Part shown: piece by piece, positions 42,623 to 49,591 of the stretch | Layout: each line of letters opens with the position of its first letter | Position numbering within the stretch: the first letter of the stretch is position 1 | Origin: Alphaproteobacteria bacterium | GTDB taxonomy: Bacteria; Pseudomonadota; Alphaproteobacteria; UBA8366; Aestuariispiraceae | Assembly: GCA_024743195.1 (NCBI GenBank) | Contig: JANSXE010000004.1 | Location: forward strand, 248,001-312,000 | Direction of reading: 5' to 3' | DNA length: 64,000 bases | Notes under the pieces: model-generated | The model's database searches: none | What the model saw: the letters and a program-made list of their open reading frames with translations, nothing else | What the model was told of the DNA's origin: nothing | Made by a program: the position numbers and the translations under genes

Positions 42623-43150
42623 TCACGCCGTGCGGCCGCGCCGGCGCATCGGCAGGATGTTGCTCTCGCCGATCGCGTCGATCAAGGCCGCGCGCGCCCG
42701 GCTCAGTCTGCTCATAACCGTTCCGGTGGGAACGTCAAGGATTTCAGCCGCTTCGCCATAGGTGAACCCGGCGATGTCGACGAGCGCCAGGATCTCCCGA
42801 TGCGGCGGCGACAGCTTCATCAGCCCGAAGCGCACGGTGAGCTGCGTGATCACCGGCGGCTCCGCCCCGACCGGCGGTTCGAAGGCCTCGTCCGCCTCCG
42901 CCTCCCGCCCGACGTCGAGCGCCGCCTCCCGTCGGGTCCGACGGCACAGATCGATGAAGGCGTTGCGCAGGATGCGGAAAAGCCAGGCGCGCAAGGCGTC
43001 CGGATCGCTCGGCGCGCGCTGCGCGCTCATCGCCTTCACGAAGACGTCCTGGACCAGATCCTCCGCGTCCGCCGGGTTCTTCGACAACGCGTAGGCGTAG
43101 CCGTAGAGCCGGGCCGCATGCGTTTGCAGATCGCGTCTGAGGGACTCCAC
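42623..43150 (-). CDS. ECF RNA polymerase sigma factor
   Basis: This roughly 175-residue ECF sigma factor has region 2 in LYGYAYALSKNPADAEDLVQDVFVKAM and LRAWLFRILRNAFID, and region 4 in LSPPHREILALVDIAGFTYGEAAEILDVPTGTVMSRLSRARAAL. The GTG start at 43150 has GAGGA upstream; the frame continues to an ATG at 43234, which would add 28 residues not seen in the family. It lies next to its anti-sigma gene and the sulfite dehydrogenase operon. A related arrangement controls sulfite oxidation in Sinorhizobium (RpoE1/RpoE4). Confidence 0.9.
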   Translation of the reverse strand: MESLRRDLQTHAARLYGYAYALSKNPADAEDLVQDVFVKAMSAQRAPSDPDALRAWLFRILRNAFIDLCRRTRREAALDVGREAEADEAFEPPVGAEPPVITQLTVRFGLMKLSPPHREILALVDIAGFTYGEAAEILDVPTGTVMSRLSRARAALIDAIGESNILPMRRRGRTA

Positions 43151-43182
43151 CGGAACCGGTCCTCGTAAGGCGGATAAAAAAA

Positions 43183-43197
43183 TTGGAATCGTTCCAA
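43183..43197. promoter_or_regulatory. Perfect palindrome upstream of the ECF sigma gene
   Basis: TTGGAA-TCG-TTCCAA, 15 bp, lies 33 bp before the GTG start. Its half-site includes GGAAC on the minus strand, so it may combine an ECF -35 element with an operator. No good CGTT -10 is found at the right distance, so autoregulation is unproven. Confidence 0.4.
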
Positions 43198-43265
43198 GGC
43201 GCGGCATCGTAGCACGGATTTTCCGTTTGGCCACGGCGCCGTTTTTTCCCGCCGCGCCGGGCCGC

Positions 43266-44222
43266 TCAGCCGAGGCCGAGCAGCGCGATCGCGGCCGGAA
43301 CGCTGAAGACCGCGACGGCGGTCGAGATCAGGATCGCCGTCGAGCCGCGCGCGACATAGAGCCCGTACCGCCCGCCGATCACGAAGACGTTGGCGGCCAC
43401 CGGCAGCGCGGCGGTCAGCACGCCGGCCGCCGCCCAGAACGGATCGATCGGATAGAGCTGGAAGCAGACCAGCGCGACCGCCAGCGGGTGCAGCAGCAGC
43501 TTGAAGAGGCTCATCGAGGCGACTTCGCCCAGCCCCTCCGAGAGCGGCCGGCCGACGAGGCTGGCCCCCAGCGCGAAGAGGGCAGCCGGTCCGGCCGCGT
43601 CGGCCAACAGGCCGGTCAACCGCCCCGCCGGGGCCGGCAGGCTCCATCCCGTCGCCGACCAGGCGATCCCGGCGGCGATCGACAGGATGAAGGGGTTGCC
43701 CAGCACGCCCCGCGCCGCCTGCGCGACCGCCCGGGCCAGCGAGCCGCCCTCGCCCTGCCGCGCCCGATGCAGCTCCAGCAGCACGAGCGAGCAGGTGATC
43801 GTCACCACCAGATCCCACAGGATCGCGATCACCACCGGCGCCGTCGCGGCGGGCCCCATGATCCCGGCGATCAGGGGAATGCCCAGGAAGCCCGCGTTGC
43901 TGACCGCCGCCGCCTGACCGTGCAGCGCCGTCTCTCCCAGGTTGAGGCGGAACAGGAAGCGGCCCGCCGCCAGCGCCGCCAGATAGACGGCAAGCGTCGC
44001 CGCGCCGTAGGCGATGAGGTAGTCCCAGCGCAACACCTCGCCCAGGTCGCGCAGCGCGAAGGCGCGGAAGATCAGGCACGGCAGGGCGAAATAGAAGACG
44101 AAGACGGTGACGCCCTGCGCCGCCGCCTGGCCCAGGAGCCCGCGCCACGCGCCGACGGCCCCCAGCGCCACCACCGCGAAGAAGGGAAAGGTCGCCCCGA
44201 AGATCGCCAGGAAGGAGGCCAT
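43266..44222 (-). CDS. AEC family transporter (auxin efflux carrier-like)
   Basis: This 318-residue protein has ten predicted membrane helices in two halves of five, as in AEC/BASS-fold carriers. Family marks: YFALPCLIFRAFA near residue 50, the NAGFLGIPLIAGIMGP segment in helix 4, and NVFVIGGRYG in the C-terminal half. AEC members move dicarboxylates, organic anions or amino acids. Given the next-door sulfite genes a role in anion export is possible, but the position alone is weak evidence. Confidence 0.87.
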   Translation of the reverse strand: MASFLAIFGATFPFFAVVALGAVGAWRGLLGQAAAQGVTVFVFYFALPCLIFRAFALRDLGEVLRWDYLIAYGAATLAVYLAALAAGRFLFRLNLGETALHGQAAAVSNAGFLGIPLIAGIMGPAATAPVVIAILWDLVVTITCSLVLLELHRARQGEGGSLARAVAQAARGVLGNPFILSIAAGIAWSATGWSLPAPAGRLTGLLADAAGPAALFALGASLVGRPLSEGLGEVASMSLFKLLLHPLAVALVCFQLYPIDPFWAAAGVLTAALPVAANVFVIGGRYGLYVARGSTAILISTAVAVFSVPAAIALLGLG

Positions 44223-44308
44223 GGCCCCTTATCGCCGCGGCGAGGTCGTGCGGCAAGAGCAAGACCGGCCGTCTTTCCTTCCGGCGACGGCGCGCTATTC
44301 TCCGCCGC

Positions 44309-45109
44309 ATGAGAGACGAAAGACCAGCCCCCGACGCCCCCGTCACCGCCGCGCTTCTGATCGTGGGGGACGAGATCCTGTCCGGCCGGACGCGCGACGC
44401 CAACCTGCAGCATCTCGCCGAGCGTCTCGGCCCGATCGGCGTGCGGCTGGTCGAGGCGCGCGTCATCCCCGACGTCGAGGCGGTGATCGTCGCCGCGGTG
44501 CGCGAGCTGTCGGGCCGCGTCGACTACCTCTTCACCTGCGGCGGCATCGGGCCGACCCATGACGACATCACCGCCGACTGCGTCGCCGCGGCCTTCGGCC
44601 GGTCGATCGACATCCACCCCGAGGCGCGCGCCCGGCTGGAGCGTCACTACGCCGACAGCGAGCACGCATTGAACGCGGCCCGCCTGCGCATGGCGCGCAT
44701 TCCGGACGGCGCGCGGCTGATCGACAATCCGGTCTCCGCCGCGCCGGGCTTCGTGCTGGAGAACGTCTACGTGATGGCGGGCGTGCCGCGCATCATGGCG
44801 GCGATGCTGGATCAGGTGGTCCCGACCCTGCGCCGCGGGCGCCCGCTGGTCAGCGTCAGCATCCTCTCCGCCCTGCCGGAGGGGGAGGCCGCCGCGGGCC
44901 TGCGCGAGATCGCCGAGGCGCACCCGAACGTCGGGATCGGCAGCTATCCGCGCTGGGGCGCGGGCGGCTTCGCGCTCACCATCGTGCTGCGCGGGGAGGA
45001 GCCGGAGGCGGTCGAAGCCGCGGCGCAGGCGACGGAGGCGCTGATCCGTCGACTCGGCGCGGCCTCGCGCCGGCTGGAGGCGGCCGACCTGGACGCCGTC
45101 GGAGGCTGA
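44309..45109 (+). CDS. Molybdopterin-binding / CinA N-terminal domain protein
   Basis: This 266-residue protein is the MoaB/Mog-like domain of the CinA (competence/damage-inducible protein A) family without the C-terminal nicotinamide-nucleotide amidase domain. Seen: LLIVGDEILSGRTRDANLQHLAERL, FTCGGIGPTHDDITADCVAAAFG, and NPVSAAPGF. The C-terminal half, SYPRWGAGGFALTIVLRG, matches the COG1058 extension. The nucleotide or cofactor substrate is unclear: CinA-type domains hydrolyse ADP-ribose, Mog-type ones adenylate molybdopterin. A molybdoenzyme is encoded nearby. Confidence 0.88.
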   Translation: MRDERPAPDAPVTAALLIVGDEILSGRTRDANLQHLAERLGPIGVRLVEARVIPDVEAVIVAAVRELSGRVDYLFTCGGIGPTHDDITADCVAAAFGRSIDIHPEARARLERHYADSEHALNAARLRMARIPDGARLIDNPVSAAPGFVLENVYVMAGVPRIMAAMLDQVVPTLRRGRPLVSVSILSALPEGEAAAGLREIAEAHPNVGIGSYPRWGAGGFALTIVLRGEEPEAVEAAAQATEALIRRLGAASRRLEAADLDAVGG

Positions 45110-45112
45110 GCG

Positions 45113-45364
45113 ATGCCCCTGCTGCCCTTCGAACGCAAGGTGGTGCGCTTCTGGATCACCCACATCGCGGTGGGTATGGGCGTGGCCGCGCTCGCCACCT
45201 TCGCGTTGCTCCATTGGAACATGGGCGGGCTGGGGACGCTGATCGGGAACGCAAAGCACCCCTGGGCCTGGGCGCTCTTCCTGTTCGGCAGCCTGTCGCT
45301 CAGCTTCGCGCCCTTGAGCCTCTTCATCGGCGTCATGGCGCAGCAGGAGGACGACGACCCCTAG
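45113..45364 (+). CDS. Small two-helix membrane protein (83 aa)
   Basis: An 83-residue protein with two hydrophobic helices (THIAVGMGVAALATFALLHW and ALFLFGSLSLSFAPLSLFIGVMA) and an acidic C-terminus QQEDDDP. I recognise no named family. It starts 4 bp after the CinA-like stop and is probably cotranscribed with it. Confidence 0.75.
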   Translation: MPLLPFERKVVRFWITHIAVGMGVAALATFALLHWNMGGLGTLIGNAKHPWAWALFLFGSLSLSFAPLSLFIGVMAQQEDDDP

Positions 45365-45382
45365 GGTCCTCTCCGCCGCCGG

Positions 45383-45553
45383 CTACATCACGTCCTTCAG
45401 ATAGAGCGCGACCCCGATGCCGATGGCGACCGCGATCGCGACCGGGATCAGCGTCAGCCAGCCGCCGCGCCCGGCCCGCCGGCGGCGCATCAACAGCCAC
45501 AGCGCCGCGGCGCCGAGCGCGACCCAGAGATAGGTTGTCCAATCCCGTTCCAT
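45383..45553 (-). CDS. Small two-helix membrane protein (56 aa)
   Basis: A 56-residue protein, MERDWTTYLW at the start, with helix 1 VALGAAALWLLM, a basic turn RRRRAGRGG, helix 2 LIPVAIAVAIGIGVALYL and a KDVM end. The positive turn between helices predicts a cytoplasmic loop. It is convergent with the 83-residue membrane protein gene. No family is recognised. Confidence 0.65.
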   Translation of the reverse strand: MERDWTTYLWVALGAAALWLLMRRRRAGRGGWLTLIPVAIAVAIGIGVALYLKDVM

Positions 45554-45794
45554 GACGGTGCGAGCTTAGCGGGATTCGCGCCCAGGGCGCGAGGGGGCGG
45601 CGCCGAACCGCCACAATCCGGACGTGCGCCGGACACAGGGGGCTGATCTTCTGGCTCGGCGCGGCTGGCCGGCCTTGTTCCGGAGGGTCGGCTGCGTTAG
45701 GGCGGACCCTGTCCCTGGGGACCCGAGAATAGCGAGCAGGCGCGTGCGAGGACGCAAGATCCGACTGGACCGCGGCGACACTTTGGGCGGGACC

Positions 45795-46046
45795 GTGCCG
45801 CTGACGCTGCGCGATCAGGTGCAGCCCGACGTCGGCTTCGGCGAACGGCGCTTCGGCCGCCGGCGCCGTCGGCGCGCGGGGCTCCTGTCCTGGCTGCTGA
45901 CGATCCTGCTGGCGCTGATCGTCGCGGGCGCGGTCTGGTTCGCCGTGGCGATCCTGGACGTCGGCGCTCCCGGGGCGGCCGCCGGCGAGGCGGCGGCCGA
46001 CGGCCTCTGGCCCGCGATCCGCGGCTGGGTCGAGAGCTGGTTCTAA
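45795..46046 (+). CDS. Small single-helix membrane protein
   Basis: From a GTG at 45795 this encodes 83 residues: a basic N-terminus (GERRFGRRRRRRAG), one membrane helix (LLSWLLTILLALIVAGAVWFAVAIL) and a short acidic/aromatic tail ending RGWVESWF. The positive-inside rule puts the N-terminus in the cytoplasm. The start is uncertain; the frame is open to 45624, but that upstream part has unremarkable composition. No family is recognised. Confidence 0.55.
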   Translation: MPLTLRDQVQPDVGFGERRFGRRRRRRAGLLSWLLTILLALIVAGAVWFAVAILDVGAPGAAAGEAAADGLWPAIRGWVESWF

Positions 46047-46153
46047 AGCCGCTTTCTGGGTCGCGTCCGCGATAAGGGCGCCCTGTCCTGACCCCTTCCA
46101 AAATCCAGCGGCGCGGACTAGCTTCGCCCGACGTTGCACGAGGCGGCGCACGC

Positions 46154-46240
46154 GCGGGCGTGGCGAAATTGGTAGACGCAAGCGACTTAAAATCGCTTGG
46201 GGCTTGCCCCGTGCCGGTTCGAGTCCGGCCGCCCGCACCA
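46154..46240 (+). tRNA. tRNA-Leu (UAA)
   Basis: An 87-nt cloverleaf with encoded CCA. The acceptor stem GCGGGCG pairs with CGCCCGC. The D-loop holds TTGGTAGACG. The anticodon arm AGCGA-CTTAAAA-TCGCT carries UAA. A long variable arm, TGGGGCTTGCCCCGTG, marks class II. The T arm has GGTTCGAGTCC. It reads UUA codons, which are very rare in this GC-rich sequence. Confidence 0.97.
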
Positions 46241-46257
46241 TCCCGCCGGACGGCCGC

Positions 46258-46833
46258 TCACGCGCGATGCGCGCGTTTCGCCAGGCGCGGGACCAGGTAG
46301 GTCAGCGCGACGCTGGCGGCGAGCGCCAGCGCGACGGCGGTCAGCACCGCCCCCCAGCTCTGGGGCCGCAGCGCGCCGCAATAGACGATCGCCAGGAACA
46401 GCGGAACGTCCAGGAAATGGGTCGCGCGGCCGATGAGCGTGCGCGCCTCCTCCCGGTCCGTCTCGGTCAGGCGGCCGGCTGCGAGCGCCGCGCGCGAGCG
46501 CCTCAGCGCGCGGCGGAACTGGACCCGGGTGATCGTGTTGCCCTCGACGAACTCGAACAGGAAAAGGCCCCACATGCCCACCACCCAGGGCTCGGAGAAG
46601 AAGCCGAGGCCCAGCTCCAGGATCAGCCAGAAACCAGAGCCCCCGACCAGCAGCGCCCCCGGGACCACGAGCCCGTCATAGAAGGCGGCGGTGTACCAGG
46701 CGGCCTCCGCGAAAACATGCACGTCGCGCGTCCCGTAGGCCCGCAGTTCCGAGACGAAGACCGCCAGCAGCCCGCCGCCCAGCAGGACGAAGCCCAGGAT
46801 GTGCGCGAGCCGCAGCAGCAGATAGAGGTCCAT
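46258..46833 (-). CDS. DUF2269-like integral membrane protein
   Basis: This 191-residue membrane protein has about five helices. The first, LYLLLRLAHILGFVLLGGGLLAVFV, carries the conserved His of DUF2269-type proteins, and a second region reads AAFYDGLVVPGALLVGGSGFWLIL. His residues within helices suggest haem or metal binding, but this is inference. It is the third gene of a MarR-led minus-strand operon, after a second predicted membrane protein. Confidence 0.75.
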   Translation of the reverse strand: MDLYLLLRLAHILGFVLLGGGLLAVFVSELRAYGTRDVHVFAEAAWYTAAFYDGLVVPGALLVGGSGFWLILELGLGFFSEPWVVGMWGLFLFEFVEGNTITRVQFRRALRRSRAALAAGRLTETDREEARTLIGRATHFLDVPLFLAIVYCGALRPQSWGAVLTAVALALAASVALTYLVPRLAKRAHRA

Positions 46834-46837
46834 CGGC

Positions 46838-47362
46838 CTAGCTCCCCGCCGGCGTGCGGCGCGCGCCGAGCCGCGGCTTGACGACGGCGATCGCGATCGC
46901 GGCGAGCGCCAGCGCCACATTGACCGCGCCGAACAGCGCCTCGCGCCCCTCCAGCGCATGGAGCCGCGCCCAGGCGGCCCCCGCACCCGGTCCTGGGCCC
47001 GCCGCGCCGCCGCTCGCCGCCGCCTGCTCGGCGAGGCCGAGGAGCTCCCGTCCCGTCGGGGCCAGCACGAGGGCGGCGTTGAGCGCGATCAGCAACCCCG
47101 CCCCCGCATGCAGCAGGAGCCAGCGCCGCCCGCCGAGCGGCAGGCCGCCCTTGGCGTAGAGCGCCGCGCCGGTCACCAGCATCAATCCGAGCCCCGGCAG
47201 CGTGACCGAGAGCGTCGCCGCGGAAATCGCCTGGCGCGCGAAGAGCGCAGCCCCGGTTTCCGTGTCCACGCCCGGGATCAGCCCGACGGAGATATGCCCC
47301 AGGATGCTGCCCAGAAACATCGCGACGCCGATCAGATGCAGCGTCTTGAGCCCTTTTCTCAT
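46838..47362 (-). CDS. Membrane protein with N-terminal His helix (174 aa)
   Basis: This 174-residue protein has four predicted helices: KTLHLIGVAMFLGSILGHISVGL, ISAATLSVTLPGLGLMLVTGAAL, RRWLLLHAGAGLLIALNAALVL and a C-terminal AVNVALALAAIAIAVV. The pattern of His in helices 1 and 3 resembles the neighbouring DUF2269-like protein and CopD-like redox membrane proteins. Its ATG overlaps the marR stop, and it ends 4 bp before the next start, so the three genes form one operon. Confidence 0.75.
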   Translation of the reverse strand: MRKGLKTLHLIGVAMFLGSILGHISVGLIPGVDTETGAALFARQAISAATLSVTLPGLGLMLVTGAALYAKGGLPLGGRRWLLLHAGAGLLIALNAALVLAPTGRELLGLAEQAAASGGAAGPGPGAGAAWARLHALEGREALFGAVNVALALAAIAIAVVKPRLGARRTPAGS

Positions 47363-47838
47363 CGCGTCTCTCCGTCGCGGTCCAGCGCAGCCTCCAGGGC
47401 GTCGGCGCGGCGCGCGATCTCGCCGAGCAGCGCGGCCGCCCGGTCGAGCGTCGCCGCGTCCAGCCCGTCGGCCAGTCGGTTGACCCAGTCCGCCTGCACC
47501 GCGTCGAGGCGGGCCAGCGTCGCCTCCGCCTTGTCGGTCAATGCGACCAGCTTGGCGCGCCGATGATCGGGATTGTCCCGAAAGGCGAGGAACCCGAGCC
47601 CCGCCAGATCGTTCGCGATGCGCTGCACGTTCTGGCGCGACAGACCCATGCGACGGCCGATCTGGGCGACCGTCAGCGGCCGCCCCTCCTCTTGCAGCGC
47701 GCCCAGCACCTGCCAGCGCGCGCTGGTGAGGCCCAGCGGCCCCGTCAGCCGGTCGCCCGCCGCCAGAAGCCGGCCGTTGAGCCGGAAGACCTCCAGGATC
47801 ACCCGGGTGAGCGCGTCCCCTTCGTCGCTGCGGTGCAT
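47359..47838 (-). CDS. MarR family transcriptional regulator
   Basis: This 159-residue winged-helix regulator has the MarR core LGLTSARWQVLGALQEEGRPLTVAQIGRRMGLSRQNVQRIANDLAGLGFL, then the wing DNPDHRRAKLVALTDKAEATL. Long N- and C-terminal helices form the dimer interface. It is first in an operon with two membrane proteins and is divergent from a secreted nuclease gene. A near-perfect palindrome in its promoter is probably its own operator. The ligand is unknown. Confidence 0.92.
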   Translation of the reverse strand: MHRSDEGDALTRVILEVFRLNGRLLAAGDRLTGPLGLTSARWQVLGALQEEGRPLTVAQIGRRMGLSRQNVQRIANDLAGLGFLAFRDNPDHRRAKLVALTDKAEATLARLDAVQADWVNRLADGLDAATLDRAAALLGEIARRADALEAALDRDGETR

Positions 47839-47868
47839 GGCGCAAACTCTGTCACCTCATTTCCGATA

Positions 47869-47884
47869 TGACAGTATATTGTCA
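47869..47884. promoter_or_regulatory. Putative MarR operator over the marR promoter
   Basis: TGACAGTATATTGTCA has perfect TGACA/TGTCA arms around a 6-bp AT-rich centre, matching MarR operators in length. It covers a minus-strand TATACT -10, which has TTGACG 18 bp upstream, so binding should repress the marR operon. Confidence 0.6.
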
Positions 47885-47966
47885 AACAAATTTTACCGTC
47901 AACCCTGTTCCGCGGCGCGCCTCGACCGCGATGGACGCGGGCCCGCCCGCCGTGCGATCCTGGGCG

Positions 47967-48638
47967 ATGGTTCAGCGCCGTCTCTTGCCCGCCCTGCTGC
48001 TGGCCGCGTGCGTCGCGGCGCCGGCCGCCTCGGCGCAGGCCGAGCCGGTGGTCGGCGCCGCGCAGGTGCTGAGCGGCGACCGGCTGCTGGTCGGCGCGAC
48101 GCGCATCGCGCTCTATGGGATCGACGCGCCGGAGCCTTCGCAGACCTGCCGGCGCGAGAATGCGGAGTGGGCGTGCGGCGCGGCGGCGACGCGCCATCTC
48201 TCGGCCTTCGCCGGCGGCAAGCGGGTCGCCTGCACCGCCCGCAGCCTGCCGGACGCCGACGGCTGGATCGCCGCCAAATGCAAGCTGGAGATCGGCCTGG
48301 ACCTCGCCGCCGAACTGGCGACGCGCGGGCTGGCGCTGGTTCATCCGCGGGGACCGCGCGACTATTGGCCGAACCGGAACGAGGGCCGCACGCGCGGCGC
48401 CGGATTGTGGAGCGGCCTCTATGTGACCCCCTGGGACTGGCGCGAGGGACATCGCATCCTGACCCACATCGCCGACGAGCGCGGCTGCGCGGTCAAGGGG
48501 AAGATCGACGCGCGGGGCGAGAAGCGCATCCTGCTGCCCTTCGACCCGGCCTATGCGGCCGAAGCCGTCGACCGCGCCGCCGGCGAACGCTGGTTCTGCA
48601 CCGAGGCCGACGCGCACGCCGCCGGCTGGCGGCGGTGA
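47967..48638 (+). CDS. Secreted thermonuclease-family protein
   Basis: This 223-residue protein has a signal peptide (RRLLPALLLAACVAAPAASAQA) and an SNase-like OB fold. Seen: VLSGDRLLVGATRIALYGIDAPEPSQTC with the catalytic Asp, and GLALVHPRGPRDYWPNRNEGR with the region of the second acidic and Arg residues. It lacks one obvious Arg/Glu of the micrococcal nuclease active site, so nuclease activity is likely but unproven. An in-frame start at 47931 is possible. The C-terminal 70 residues with four Cys are an unusual extension. Confidence 0.8.
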   Translation: MVQRRLLPALLLAACVAAPAASAQAEPVVGAAQVLSGDRLLVGATRIALYGIDAPEPSQTCRRENAEWACGAAATRHLSAFAGGKRVACTARSLPDADGWIAAKCKLEIGLDLAAELATRGLALVHPRGPRDYWPNRNEGRTRGAGLWSGLYVTPWDWREGHRILTHIADERGCAVKGKIDARGEKRILLPFDPAYAAEAVDRAAGERWFCTEADAHAAGWRR

Positions 48639-48671
48639 GCGGGCGGTCCGGCGCGCCGTTGGCGACGCCGC

Positions 48672-49577
48672 TCAGTCCAACGCCGCGAAGGCCTCAGCGC
48701 GGGCGATCAGGCGGCGTGCGTTCTGGACGATCGGGAGCTCGAGATTGACGCCGTCCAGCTCGACGACGCCGAGCCCGCGGGCTTGCGCCTCCTCGAAGGT
48801 CTCGACGACGCGGCGCGCATGGGCGACGGCCGTCGGCTCCGGCGTCAGCAGCGCGTTGATCAGGCCGGCGTGGCCGGGCGCGACGCAACTCTTCGCCGTC
48901 ATGCCGAGGCGCCGGGCGTCCCGTGTCTCCGCCGTCAGGCCGGCGTCGTCGGTGAAGGTGTAGGGGCAGTCGATCGAGACGACGCCCGCCGCGCGACACT
49001 CCAGATGGAAGCGTTCGCGCACATAGGCGAGTTCGCGTCCGTCGCGGCCGCGCTCCGCGCCCAGATCGGCGACCATGTCCTCGCTCGCGACCAGGCAGGC
49101 GGTGACGCGCGGGCTCGCGGTCGCCACCGCATAGGTCTGCATCAGGCCGCGGGCCAGCTCGATGTTGGGGACCAGTTCGACGGCGCCGGCGGGCAGCCCC
49201 GCCTCGGCCTCCAACCGGTCGATCCCGTCGGAGAGCGCGGCGATCTGCGCCGGCTCCGCCACCTTGGGCAGCAGGACGGCGTCCGGCGCCCCGTCGGCCC
49301 CTTGGGCGAAGCAGGCGGCGAGGTCGAGCGGCCCGTCGGCGGTCTCCAGCGGGTTGATGCGCACGGCCGCCACCTTGCCGGCGGCGCGCCAGGCGCGCAT
49401 CAGGCCGGGGATCAGCGCGCGCGCCGCCGGGCGCTGGGCCGGCGCCGTGAAGTCCTCCAACTCGTGGATCAGGACGTCGGCCGGACCGTCGCTCAGGGCG
49501 GCGAGCCCGCGCTCCTCCGCGCCGCCGGCGAAGAGCCAACTGCGGCGCAGGGCGGGCGGGCGGCGGGTCGCGGTCAT
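48672..49577 (-). CDS. HpcH/HpaI aldolase / CitE-like CoA ester lyase
   Basis: This 301-residue protein has the TIM-barrel fold of CitE and malyl-CoA lyases, which cleave CoA thioesters such as citramalyl- or malyl-CoA. Seen: LRRSWLFAGGAEE at the start, ELEDFTAPAQRPAARA (the family LEDxVxxxxKxxAR, here with F for A), VRINPLETADGPLDL, VLLPKVAEPAQI, and CLVASEDMVADLG. The active-site Asp usually followed by LED is replaced by Glu (HELED). The substrate is not certain. Confidence 0.82.
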   Translation of the reverse strand: MTATRRPPALRRSWLFAGGAEERGLAALSDGPADVLIHELEDFTAPAQRPAARALIPGLMRAWRAAGKVAAVRINPLETADGPLDLAACFAQGADGAPDAVLLPKVAEPAQIAALSDGIDRLEAEAGLPAGAVELVPNIELARGLMQTYAVATASPRVTACLVASEDMVADLGAERGRDGRELAYVRERFHLECRAAGVVSIDCPYTFTDDAGLTAETRDARRLGMTAKSCVAPGHAGLINALLTPEPTAVAHARRVVETFEEAQARGLGVVELDGVNLELPIVQNARRLIARAEAFAALD

Positions 49578-49591
49578 GCGCTCCGGCGCCC

